Part shown: positions 35,425-46,200 of the stretch, piece by piece | Numbering within the stretch: the stretch's first letter is position 1 | Layout of the letters: every line of letters begins with the position of its first letter | NCBI GenBank assembly: GCA_013400115.1 | Contig: VXBP01007508.1 | Location: 620,001 to 684,000, forward strand | Direction: 5' to 3' | Origin: Rhinopomastus cyanomelas | Lineage: Eukaryota > Chordata > Aves > Bucerotiformes > Rhinopomastidae | Length of the DNA: 64,000 bases | Notes under the pieces: generated by a model | Seen by the model: the letters and a program-made list of their open reading frames with translations, nothing else | Told to the model about the DNA's origin: nothing | The model's database searches: none | Position numbers and translations under genes: made by a program

Positions 35425-35520
35425 TTAGGCAGGTGATAAAATCGCAGTTAACGAGCTGATAATTCGTTCGTGTTTGTTTTAAAAGACAAATTGTAAAGAT
35501 TAATCAGCCGGCTTGATTTA
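35425..35520. promoter_or_regulatory. AT-rich island with paired TGATAA motifs in intron 1
   Basis: TGATAA occurs at 35434-35439 and 35457-35462 in the same orientation, 23 bp apart. TTAATC- and TGATT-type homeodomain motifs follow at 35495-35520. The island sits between the two candidate promoters within otherwise GC-rich DNA, which suggests a selected regulatory element. Confidence 0.3.
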
Positions 35521-36229
35521 TGGCGAGGCAGACCCCGGCGCTGCCTAGCCAGGGCTCCCTGAAGCCCCCCCGTCTCGGGTTACCCGGTGGGCGGCCGGCA
35601 GAGCGAAACAAAAGGGGCGAGCGGGCAACGGCTCCGGCTCCGTCCGCGCTGCCTCGGGACAGGCCCCCACCCGGCGCCCGACCTCCCCCACCCCCGGGCC
35701 GGAGTCCGTCGGCTCTCTCCCCGCCCCGGGGTGCTGCAGGCGCCTCTCCACGCACCCGGCTCTCACTGTCTGCACCTACCCTCCCATTCTCAACGTCTTT
35801 GTAAAATAAATGATCCCTCGAGCAGGGATGAACGATTTCTGGTTCATTGCCGTGGCTGAGGTGGGAGCCATCCGCCTCGCAGCATTTTACGTTATTCTAG
35901 TTTTTATTTTATTGCCCACTGTGTCCCATCCACACTCTGCTTGCCTTTGGTAAACCGGCTCCGGTCTTGGCCGCTCAATGTCCCGGCGGCACGGCTGGGG
36001 TTTTTAACTGAATTAATTCACCCACCGGGACCAGGCGCAGCCCGCGCTGGCTGCTGGAGACGAACAGCTTAGCTCCGCTCCGCAGCCGCTTCACACGGCC
36101 GCTTGAGCAGCTCTCCTCGCAGTTCTCCGCCAAGCCTCCGGGGAGAGGCTACGGCGGGCCCGGGACGTGCCCTGAGCCCCCCCTCTGACCCCCCAAGTCC
36201 ATATTTGCTCACTTCTCTCCTTTGTTTTT

Positions 36230-36480
36230 CGTGACATAAGGGGCTCCGTTGTATTAACTTTCGTTACTGTCGTTGCAATTATCTAAAGGTATTTTTTTTA
36301 ATAAAGGGAACTTTCCCAGATCTGGAAGCACAACTGGTTATTTTGATTTGATTGACAAGTGATGTCATATCGTTAAGGAGGGGGGAGACAACAACATGTT
36401 TTAGCAACAGTTAGGAGCGCCATGTGATGGAGTTGACACCTTTGCCCGGGCAGAGGCGAAGGCAGAAAACAAATACTCCG
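36230..36480. promoter_or_regulatory. AT-rich CNE-like block in intron 1 (TALE homeodomain/CRE-like motifs)
   Basis: The block contains TTATCT (36279-36284), then TGATTGACA, CAAGTG and TGATGTCAT in close succession (about 36346-36370). These resemble TALE homeodomain (PBX/MEIS), NKX-type and CRE/AP-1-type sites. The base composition contrasts sharply with the GC-rich surroundings. Conservation is not tested. Confidence 0.3.
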
Positions 36481-36531
36481 GCCGGGCACACGCACTATTT
36501 ACTTACACGCCTGGACTGGGGTTTCTGCCTT

Positions 36532-36562
36532 CCCCCCCCCCCCCCCCCCCTTTTTTTTTTTT
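36532..36562. repeat. Poly-C (19) followed by poly-T (12) tract
   Basis: Nineteen consecutive C then twelve T on the plus strand, so A12 then G19 in the direction of GATA2 transcription. The G run could form G-quadruplex structures, and it is a likely place for length variation and assembly error. Confidence 0.95.
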
Positions 36563-39189
36563 AACTGATCCTCTGTGGTTGGACTTGGTAAAAAGCGCAC
36601 CTGAGCCAAGAGGGCTGGACTGGACTGGGTGGGACCTGCAGCCCCCGGGGCAATTTCCTCCGGACACCCCCATACCGGGGTGCCCCCAGGGTTATACTCC
36701 TTCTCGGTGAACGGAGACCCGAAGTCGAGATCTGTGGCGGCCGTGTGGAAGCCCCCCACCCCTCTACCCAGGGTGAACCCGCGGCGGGGAAAAGGCTCGG
36801 AGGGAAAATTCCCTGAAAAGACGGCGAAATTCCTTGAAAAGGAGACGAGCAGCGTTCAGCTCCGATCCGGGCCGCGGGACTCCCGGCCGCCGATGCTGGC
36901 CCCAGGGAGGGCCGGGGAACAGAGGTGGCTAGGAGGGCCGTTCCACTCACCTCCCCGCCCCACCGGGGGTCGCAGCAGGTAGAGGACTCACCGACCGTCG
37001 TGAGTGGCTCCCGCCCGCCCTCAGGTAGGAGCCACGGGACCACCCCCCGAGTGGGCAGTACCGGCTGCGGCGAGCGGGGACCCTCTATCTCGGGTCCGTT
37101 TTTTAGGGTGTGATTTTTTAGGGGAGGGGAAGTTCTTGCTTTCTGCCTTCTTTTCGGTGTTTTCCTCCCTCTGGTCTGTTCTCTGCTTTACTTTCCTTCT
37201 CCCCCGCCCTCCCCCTGTCCTGCGTTACTAGCACGTATTAGTGGCGGCTAATAGGGTTATAAAATGACACAGTTACCTCTTAACCACAAGACCCTATTTA
37301 AGCTGCATTTGAGAGAAGAATAAAAAAAGCGCTCGGAGAATAAATCACTGAATACTTCTTTTCTGAAAATACGATTTTAAAAAATACAGCGGGACCCTCC
37401 TCGCTGTGCCCCCGTCCCGCGGACTATTTCTGCAGAATACTCTGCAGTCTCAACCACCGTCTCAGTCTCAACATCTCTCGTCCCGCAAACGCCTTCACCT
37501 GCTTTTTGTCCGCAATCTACCGCCTGCTCCAGCAGCCCCACGGCTCGCTCGGCTGCGAATAAAGAGGAGGAAAAGTCTCAAGTCGTTCCCAGCTACATGA
37601 CAGGAACGTCTTTTGTGCAGGTCCCCAAAGAAAAACGCGTGGAGAGAGGTAATTGCAGGCGCACAGCTTTGTCCAGAAAAGTGCATAAGCGTTACTTTCA
37701 GGTGATGCCAGGAGAGATTTCGTTCGCAAGAGCTCACTTTAATTTCTAGGTTTTCTTCTTCGCGAGGTTATTTGGGACGCAGCTGTTTCAAGAGGGAGTA
37801 AAGAGACCGATCCCGCAGGTTTGATTTGTTTCTCTGCAGGCAAAACTTCTCTGGGGAGGGACCGAGCCCGGACTCGCCTCAAGCCCAGCACCAGCAGCGC
37901 CCGCGGTGCCGTTCCCCATCGAGCCTCGGGGCTCGAACCAGGCCGGGCTTTAAACTTCCGAGAAAATACACAGCAAACAAACTGTCTTTAATAAAGATGC
38001 TCCGTACTCTTAGGGAGAACAATCCCCGCGACCTAAACCCGCACCCTCCTCAGTGAAATGGCTTTTCTTATTGAAATCGCCTCAAATCCACTCAGGCTCC
38101 GCTCCTGGGTGCTTCTATTTAATTTTTTTTCTTTCCTTCCAGCCTGAGCACCCCAAAGCAAAAGGAGGATAAAGAGGGAAAACTTTGCACATACAACAAC
38201 AACCAAAAAAAAAAAGAAGGGGGGGTGAAAGAGCCCCCGGAGAGGAGAGGCCGGGTCCCCGATGTGGCTGGGTAATTTTAAATCATGCAAAGCCCAGTAA
38301 AGCCGCCGCACGGGACTGGGACCGGGAAGACTCCCCGGCAGGCAGGTGCAGGGGAGCGAGGCCGGGCCCTGCCGTCTTACTTGGGCACAACAAACCCTCG
38401 CATCTACTTTTTTATTGTTGTTGGATTTTTTTTCCCTTTTATTTTAAACGCCCAAATCTGCCAACAATGGGAACGAGGAGATAGGATGTGGCTGCGGGGA
38501 GGGGGCGCTGGGGTTTGTACACTCTGTCTCCTGGAAGGGGCTGCTCTGAGTGAAATGTAACTTTCCAAGATGGAGATTTAAATAATTACCCTGGTGACAA
38601 TGGGAACTGGAAAAAAAAATCCCCAGCCTGATACCGTAAACCTGCCAAGTCAAACGTCAGTCCCCAAGGCTGACCGGCGGCCCCTCTACCCGCAGGGTGC
38701 CGTTGCGGGAAGAACCGCAGACTCTCCCTAGAACTGGCGGATCTCTTCGCCGTGCTCCGGGCCGCGGGCTCTGTACGGGGCTCAGTCCGCGCCGGGAGCT
38801 CTGGCCGGTGTTGGTGGGCGGCCGTGCTTTTTTCGTTCTTTTACAAAACTCTGCTAGATTTGTTCCCAGGGGAAACCGCCCCGAGCAATGCGCTCGGGCA
38901 CCGGGACCCGTACCCCGCGGTGTCGATCCGGCAGCCACGGGGCAACGCAGAGTCGCGCAGCCGCATCCCCTTACCTTGACTTTCGCCCGTCCTCGGTTTT
39001 TCTTTCAGTTTTCCTCCCTACGCCTGGAAAGCGCCGGTTCTCTTCCTCCTCCTTCTCACTGGCCGCGAAAGGATCTCCGGCAGCGGGAATCCCCCGGCTG
39101 TCTGCGCGGAGAGCGGCGGTGGGTGCGCGCAGCTCGGCCGAAGGGTCCCCGGGTGCGTGCTGCTGGAAACTGGCAGCAGGCTTCGAGCT

Positions 39190-39275
39190 GAGCCCTTTTT
39201 TTCCCCCNNTTCCTCCCTCCCTCTCTCTTTTCCTCTCTCCCTTCTTTCCCTCCCCTTCTCTCTCTCACTCTCCCG
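39190..39275. repeat. Long polypyrimidine (plus strand) tract at the distal promoter, with a 2-N gap
   Basis: Apart from two N and one A, nearly every base from about 39194 to 39274 is C or T, built of CCCT/CTCT/TTCC units. The minus strand is therefore purine-only over about 80 nt. Such tracts can adopt triplex DNA and often mark vertebrate promoters. It lies in the region of the candidate distal first exon. Confidence 0.85.
39208..39209. other. Two-base ambiguity in the polypyrimidine tract
   Basis: Two N inside the CT-rich tract near the distal first exon; most likely a slippage-related uncertainty. Confidence 0.98.
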
Positions 39276-40339
39276 CATTCAAGGATGGCACAGCGAACCA
39301 CTGTGTATTTATGTACATAATAAGGCAGCTCGTCCCCTCCACTTCATTTGCATCATTACAATATCTGTACAAGCACATCACATTGTCTGTTGCTTGCACC
39401 TTTTGTTACGGTTGCTGTCACAGTCTACGCGACTTGACTTTCATATTTTAAATGAATTGATATTACACCAACAACACACACTCACAGCCAAGGAGCTGTG
39501 AGTGCAGCCCCAGCCTCTTCCCGGTCACTCGCTTCTTCCAGCGGATCCCAAGGAACGTGGGGTGCAGGCATCCGCTTTGCAAGATCAGTTATTCGTATAA
39601 ATTATTCCAATTCGTATTAATTTTGTTTCCACTCCCTAGCGAACGGAATGGTTTGGAGAGGTGGGTGATGATGGTGGATGTTTTTTCTGTTGTTGCATTG
39701 GCCAGCCTGGTTTTGTATAACCTCGTGTTTGTTCTACCCCGTCTCCCTTCCTAAACTCGGTCTTTCGGGCTATGCACCTGCACCTCAGAGAGACAGCGGA
39801 GAAGCTGGAAGAGGCACAAGCAGCTATTACGGGACGAGTCGTTGTTTTAGCTAGGAAAGAAACGGTAAAATGCACAATTTCGTAGACCACTAGGAAATTC
39901 AGCCAGAACGAACGGATTTGGAACAATCTGCGCGCCCCAGCCTCGGCTGGGCATCCCGAACGTGCGGGGTGTTTCCTGTGTGTGTGCAGGGCTGGGGGGT
40001 CCCCGCGCCGAGCTCCGCTTACGGGATGGAGGGGCCGGGGCCGGTCCTGGGGGCTGCGCGTAGGGGGCCTCGGAGCGACTCCCTGGACGACGACAACGAG
40101 ACCCCCGCCCGGGCCTGCGGGGAAACAGTATTAACGGAAAGACAAAGGCCTGACCGTCCGGCGGGGGCCCTGAGGGAGCAGGAGAACGAAATACGGTTCG
40201 GGAAGGGAAGGAGAAAAGTTTCGCGGAAGAGGAATTATCATCATAATGGAGGTAAAAATGCGAGCAGGGGAAAGGGGAGGGGGAATCCTATTCTGCTGGC
40301 ATTTTCTGTCTGTCTTTGTGATATGGTTTGGGGGAAAAA

Positions 40340-40380
40340 GGGTCCTTGATATGCGGCAGATAATTCTTATCAGCCCCACG
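40340..40380. promoter_or_regulatory. Palindromic GATA pair upstream of the distal promoter
   Basis: AGATAA (40358-40363) faces TTATCA (40367-40372) with a 3-bp gap, about 1.07 kb upstream of the distal exon candidate. Closely spaced inverted GATA sites can be bound cooperatively by GATA factors, so autoregulation is possible. This is motif evidence only. Confidence 0.35.
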
Positions 40381-41214
40381 CAGCCCATTTCTAAAGTAAG
40401 TGTTTTAATTACTCCTCCTGTATTACCCTTCATCCTCTGAGAGGAGATACATCGCCAGATTTATGCAGGAGAAAAACTACAAAAGAATGCAGTATTAAAA
40501 TACACACATATATGTACCCCCTCTTTTTTCCCTTGTGACCAGGAACCGGGAGCCGCTGCCGCCAGCCGCGGTCGGGAATCGCCCCTGCACGAAACGACTC
40601 TAAACCGAGGGACCGTGGCTTAGGCGGAAAGACTACGGGAAAAGCTGCGTTCGAAGGATGCAGATTTTTCGCCAAGCGGGTGCAGACAGGGGTCTCCAAC
40701 ATGAGGGCTCAGGGTGGCTGAGACTGGCGGAGGCTCAGGGCTGGCTGCCGAGGCTCCCCACGCTACTGCCTGCTCGCCAGCCGGGCTGTCCCGGGCCGTC
40801 CTGGGGCCAGGACCACCCCCAGAACTGCCACCAGAGGCATTTGGGGCCGGAGGGGCGGGGGTTCACGATTTTCCCCTCGTGCCCGCTGAAAAAGAAAGGG
40901 ATGTTTTCCTCTGCTGTTTAGCTTTCGTACTAAAGATGTCATCTGAAAGTCCGGGAGTAAGGGGGGACCGTGCTCTGCTCTCTTCCACTGTAACAAGCAT
41001 ATTTTGAATATTGAAACATATGATAGGCAGTGGAGAAGGCTTTTTTTCCTAAAAAAACCTAAAAAACCCCCAATCTTTTCAATATTGATTCAACAAGAAA
41101 GCGAGAGAGGGAATTTAAAAAGAGAAGAAGCAGCACCAGCAGCAGGGAGAATATAGGCTCAGCAACTCTCCAGGTTCGCTTCCTTATTATTACTATCCAG
41201 GGGTAATTTTTCAT

Positions 41215-41470
41215 CTCTGCTAGCTAATCTTTGTTCCTTGTGAAGATAATGAATAGCCCAATCCTTATCTCCTGGGCTCCTGGAGGCTGCTGGAGAATGG
41301 GGTTGAACAGGGTTGAAAATTGGTTCCAAAGTGCTGCTGAATAAATGGTGTTCCTTATCTCTCGCTTCCAGATTATCGGAACCCTTTCAAAACTCACACA
41401 ACAAATACAGCCACCGCATCTAATGCATCATTTACCAGAGCAGATCTCCGCGTTTGATCGGCAGATAGGC
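41215..41470. promoter_or_regulatory. GATA-site cluster about 2 kb upstream of the distal promoter
   Basis: Motifs are AGATAA (41244-41249), TTATCT (41265-41270), TTATCT (41355-41360), TTATCG (41373-41378) and AGATAG (41463-41468). Five GATA-type sites in about 225 bp are well above expectation. Mouse Gata2 has autoregulatory GATA sites at -1.8 and -2.8 kb from the 1S start; this cluster is the natural candidate for one of them. Confidence 0.45.
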
Positions 41471-43159
41471 AAAATCTATGTATTCCTTGCTGTACTTAGT
41501 ATGCATGGGTGTGAGGCTGGTCTGCATGCGGGGTGCCCCCGGCCGGGCCTGGGACACCCCGGAAGCTCTTAGCACATGCAGGTCTTTGCAGTGGACTCTG
41601 TGGAGTGGCAAGAGTGTCCCCTGACTGTCCCTAACCTGGAGGCGTGAGGTAGGACAGCAGCCCACCTTGCAAGGTGCTTCTACAAGGTGTGTTTAGAATT
41701 TTGGGGTTGCTCTGTTGGTGGATTTGCAGGGAGAAGGGAAGAGGTGGGCATCACCTTGGGCACTCCAGGCACCCACTTGCACTCATGCTCACTCCTGCGC
41801 TCACAGTTGCTTTAGCCTGCACCCGCAAGTGGTTGCTGAGCCCTGGTTACATGGCAGCTCCCCTTTTCCCCATGAAGGTCACTCTTTAGGCTCACCTGTC
41901 CCCTAGTACTGCCCAGTCCTCAGCAGTCTCTGGGGCCAGCTGGACCAGTCTTCCAGTGCTCCCCACAAATCCTGTCAGCCTGGCCAGTCCTTGCATCCTC
42001 CACATCCTGGCACAGGCAGAACCGTTTGAGTTCCCACAGACAGCCCAAATTTGGGGAAAAAAATGGCTGTCCTGGAGGACACAAATAAATAAAACTCACA
42101 GAAGGATAATCCTCCTTCACTGCTGAAGTTAGTGTAAAGTCTGTCCTGTCCAGTTCAGAGCAGTGCCAGTGTTTTCCTTTTCCCTCCTAGATTTTCTTGT
42201 TTCTTATTCTTGTTTTTAGTATTTTTTTTCCCCAAAACCAATCAGCATTACAGTAAATGCCTCCCAACCCCAAGGAGATGCCATCAATCACAAGGAGATT
42301 ATCCAGCCTCAAGTAGAAGACACACGTTTGTTCCCCCATCTTTCACCTTGCTTCTTTCCTGAGTAGCAACTGAGCCTGTGCCCAGGTATCAGAAAAGGTG
42401 GAATTTTATTTTGCACCATCACAGAACATCACTGTGCCCTCTGCTCTGCCTTGGACCCCAGCCCAGAGAGACAGCAAGATTCTAGGTTGGGAACAGTACG
42501 TTCAAATTGTCTCAGTCCCCTCTGTGTGTCCAGCAAAGTTCATCCCTTCCCTACCTGGAAAGGAAGAGAAACTTTGGAGCGAAGTTGTGGGCAAGCAGCA
42601 GCCCAGGCCGGTACTCAAGAGTTTTGCAAATGTTCAACTTGTACTAATTTTTTATTGGCTGTATTCACAGTTGTTCCCTATAAAAAATGGACCTGTGTTA
42701 GTTTATTAATAACCTAAACATTACGTATTAAAGACCTATGAGTGACACAAGATGACAAAAAGCTGTATTTTTCCAATATACACAAGCACACATTTAATAA
42801 CCTTCTATTGCATCTCAGCTAGGCCTTTTCTCTGATGGTTCCCATGGCAACTGAGATAAAAAAGCAGCCATTTTCCATATCTCTATGAAAGTCTATTATA
42901 TTGCAGGATTAGTTCATCTTCTGCTAAGGTCAAACACAAAGTCATACAACCTGAAATATTTAGAATCCATGTACATTCATTTTTTTTATATGCCCTTTCA
43001 TTTTCCACAAAAGACTGGGCTCCTCTGAGGTTTTATTCCCCAGAAAATGCTAAGCAAAGCAATAAAAAAATCATGATTAGCAGCTGATGAAAAGTTCAAT
43101 TGTTTTTTTTTTCCCCAGGTTTTTTTTCCTTTAAAAAAAATCTAAAAAACCCCCTCACT

Positions 43160-43280
43160 ATTGTTGGGCAGATAGTGCCTTCCCCATTTATCTGTATCAG
43201 CAGCAGTGATTGCAGCCGATATCGGCCGCCTAATTGGGCTGGGAGCAATTTGCAGGCGGACGGCGTCACCTTCTGGCTGA
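43160..43280. promoter_or_regulatory. Candidate -3.9 kb GATA element
   Basis: CAGATAG (43169-43175), TTATCT (43188-43193) and TATCAG (43195-43200) lie within 32 bp, followed by CNE-like sequence up to about 43275. The distance to the top of the distal exon candidate is about 3.9 kb, matching the mouse -3.9 kb GATA-binding site. A CpG-rich patch (43205-43440) follows immediately. Confidence 0.4.
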
Positions 43281-46200
43281 GGCGGGTGAGACAGCGGCGG
43301 GGCAGGGCCGCCCCCCGGCAGCATCCGCAGCCCGCAGACCTCGGGAGCCCGGCTGCGGGGCGGAGTGTGCAGGGTGGCTGCGACGCGTTCCCCATCGAGG
43401 GGCACCCAGGGCTGAATAGCCCCGGGACAGCCCAGCCTCGTAAGGATTCAAATGATCTCGCTCCGGGCTCGCGAACATTTCAGGAGTCCCTCTCTGCTTC
43501 TGCCGGTGAAGCTTAAACTTTCTTGCGTGTTAGTGTGTCGGGACGAGGTGCTCCGAGTCTTTTGCAGCCAAGTTTCAGCGACTGCATGCCCCCCAAAAGT
43601 ATCGAATGTGGTGAACACAGCTGAGTCTCTCCCACTAGCTTCCACCTCCAGCATGGTGAGGAGAGGGAAAGCAAAGTCAGCTCTTGGTGTCTTTTTTATT
43701 GGCAATGTAATTCAGCTGGGTCTTGGTGACATCTAGAAATGCAATAAAATAAAACATGGGCAGCCTTCAGACTGTGTGAATGGTGACAGACTTGTCCCAT
43801 GACATGAACTACAGCTCGCTCTGTTTCCAGGGTCACTTCTGAAACCCTGGAAAATCATGGGGGAGCATTTGTGCTTGTGGCCATCCATACTTGTGGCTTT
43901 GTTCGTGGGTAACCTGCTGCAACGCGATACTTATTCTGTTCTCCTTCAATGCAGAAAAATAAGAACTCTGGAAATACATTTAACAGGGGAGAAGATCATG
44001 TGTGGCAGGATGCTTGAAGACTAATTTTTTTTTTTACTCTTCTTCTTTTCTCCATCTCTGCTTTCACTTGGGACCCCATAGGGACATCCTGATGTCTCCC
44101 ACCACGCTGTTGGGGCAGTCTGGGGTGGGCATGGAACAGCAGGGATGGTGGGTGCCAGACTAACCCTGGAGATGGACTGCACCTGCTGTAGAGAGGTGCA
44201 GTGGGAGTAGGGGATAGGAGCCAGTGTAGGCAAAGACAAATCCTGGAGCCGACCCTCTGTCTCCTGCTGTCTCACTTTCCTGCAGCCTGGCTGAGACAGT
44301 TTGTCGAGGGCACTCAGCCACATAGTGTTGCCACAGGTCAGTATGTACCCAAAGATGTTTGTAATAAGGGAGTTTGCAGGTGTGTGTTGCACACAGCAGC
44401 CAGAGCCATCCCCACCTCCTGAATGCAGGCAGTACTCACAGAGGGGGATGCCAGCGCAGCTCCACCCACCCCCCGACTTGATTCCCTGGGGCACCTGTGC
44501 ACTTATAAAAGTTCCCACCTGCAGCCTTCTCCTCTCCAGGCTCCGTTTCCTTATGCTCTTTTTGGTGGAGGAGGGCAGAATGCTGCATTTTTAGGGGTAA
44601 TGAATGCAAAGCTACTTATTATTATAATCTATTTCAAAGCCTTGGATCCTGGGAGTAGAGGTTTGGGTTGGTTTTTGTTTTAATAAGGTATTTCTAGTCT
44701 CAGGGTTTGTACTGAAGGGAAGAAGCCTGAAATTGTGGCCTGAGCTGAAACTTGAGGAGTACGTAGCATCACCCAACACAGGTGACCTTCTGCTTTATGT
44801 CCTGTGATTTCTTTTCTTCCCTACTTCATCTTCTCAACTTGGGCAGTAGCTGACAAGGTGTTTTGCACATCTGGGACCTGCAGTCTTGAGAGATCCTGTT
44901 TTGTAGTCCTGAGAAACTTCTGTCTCGTACGTAACTGCTTTCTTCAGGTGAAAAGGGGTGCTCTCCTGCCTACAGTGTTATCACACTCTTATTGGAGTGG
45001 TGATGTTGGTTTTGTCCTCTCATAGCTCTGGTTTTCTTAAGACACCTGCTGCTGAGGGTAAGTTGAGGCTGCACTGTCCCAGTGGGTGCTACATGGGGGC
45101 TGTGACAGACCTCAGTGTGAGGATCCCTGACCTCAGCAAATAGGGATGTTTGTATGTGGGTCCCTATCAGGGCAGCTAGGAGTGCTGTGGGGCCGTGCCG
45201 GGTGCAGTGTCAAGTGCCATTCAAAGCTGGCACAGTGCAGAAATAGTAAACCACCCCTCCAAGTTCTCTTTGGGCTGCAAATACTTAGACTACTTCCAGT
45301 GGCTAGCTACTGCTGAGGGGAGCCTAGAGGGATATGGGGTTGCCATCATCTGGCTTTTTGCAGGAGCATGGTGGCCACTCATGCCTGGAAGGAAGCTGGT
45401 CCTTCCAACCTCTGAGGCTTGGGGTGCTGACAGTGCCACTGAGGTGACGCTTTCTGCTCCCCCTCCCCAGTGAGCCTGGCGCCACGTCTTTGGGACTCAA
45501 GGCAGTGGTGAAATGCCCCATTTTGGCCCCTAGTTGTTTTTCTGTCTGTGTGACATCTGGTGCATTGCAGCGAGTTCCCAGAAAGAGGCCCCGATGGAGG
45601 ATGTCAGGGTAAGAAGAAAGGAGCTGACCTTGCTATTAAAAGGCAACAGAAGTGGAAATTTTTCAGGCTGTTTCTAGCAGTCATCTCTGGGAAGAAAATC
45701 TCCTCGGTCTCTCCATCAGACCCTTGTGGGCAGCTTTTCTTTGCTAATTGTTCACTTGATATCACACTGGAGATGCTTAATTTATCCTCAACCTCATTGC
45801 TGCATCTGTAGAGATCTCATGGAGTATGAGAGGGATTTAAATCCTATTGATCCCTCATGACTTCACACATTCCTGGTCTTATAGTGATGCCAACAGCCAC
45901 TCATCTCGAGTGGGAAGAGTTTGAGGCCAGATCTTGCTCTGAGTACAGAACAATCATCTTGAATCCAGTCCAGCATTCCCAGCAGCACCTCTTTAAAGAG
46001 TGGAATTTCTTGCAAATCTCTGATCCCTGCTCTGAGGAGGGTCCTGTGGAGGAGGCAAACCTTGCTATTGCATGGCTGCCCCTTGTGATGGGGGAGAAGT
46101 GGAGTAATTATCAAGATTAGCGAGAATAAGCTCTGCTTACGTCTTGAGATGAATGAAGGTTTTAAACCCTCTTGGCTCTTTGGCTGAGATCAAATGTGGC

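Larger units (their letters stand above)
32592..38974 (-). other. GATA2: Inferred first intron from the distal first exon to exon 2
   Basis: About 6.4 kb of mostly CpG-rich DNA spanning the proximal promoter. It contains several AT-rich islands with GATA and homeodomain-type motifs (35300-35520, 36230-36480, 37240-37400), a poly-C/poly-T tract (36532-36562) and an AAT/GAT-rich microsatellite (34349-34400). The open frames here on both strands (up to about 195 codons) have GC-driven composition and match no family I know. Confidence 0.45.
38975..39290 (-). other. GATA2: Candidate distal non-coding first exon (1S-like) of GATA2
   Basis: A consensus donor on the minus strand (GTCAAG followed by GTAAGG, GT at 38974-38973) lies 6.4 kb upstream of exon 2 in CpG-rich sequence. 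Mammalian GATA2 has a distal haematopoietic/neural first exon (IS) several kb upstream of IG. The upper bound is arbitrary. The segment contains a long purine-rich strand and a 2-N gap (39208-39209). Other donors nearby cannot be excluded. Confidence 0.4.
30250..40900. other. Extended CpG-rich domain over GATA2 5' half and promoters
   Basis: CpG dinucleotides are dense and not depleted across much of this interval, in contrast to the flanks, with AT-rich breaks around 33.7-33.9, 35.3-35.5, 36.2-36.5 and 37.2-37.4 kb. Broad CpG islands of this size are typical of Polycomb-regulated developmental transcription factor genes. Boundaries are by eye. Confidence 0.75.

Noticed and set aside
36561..37043. 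160-codon minus-strand open frame in intron 1
   Set aside because: GC-driven frame ending near the poly-C/poly-T tract; it is not joined to GATA2 by any plausible splice and resembles no protein.
38888..39451. 187-codon plus-strand open frame across the distal promoter
   Set aside because: It runs through the polypyrimidine tract and two N, so the translation there is meaningless.
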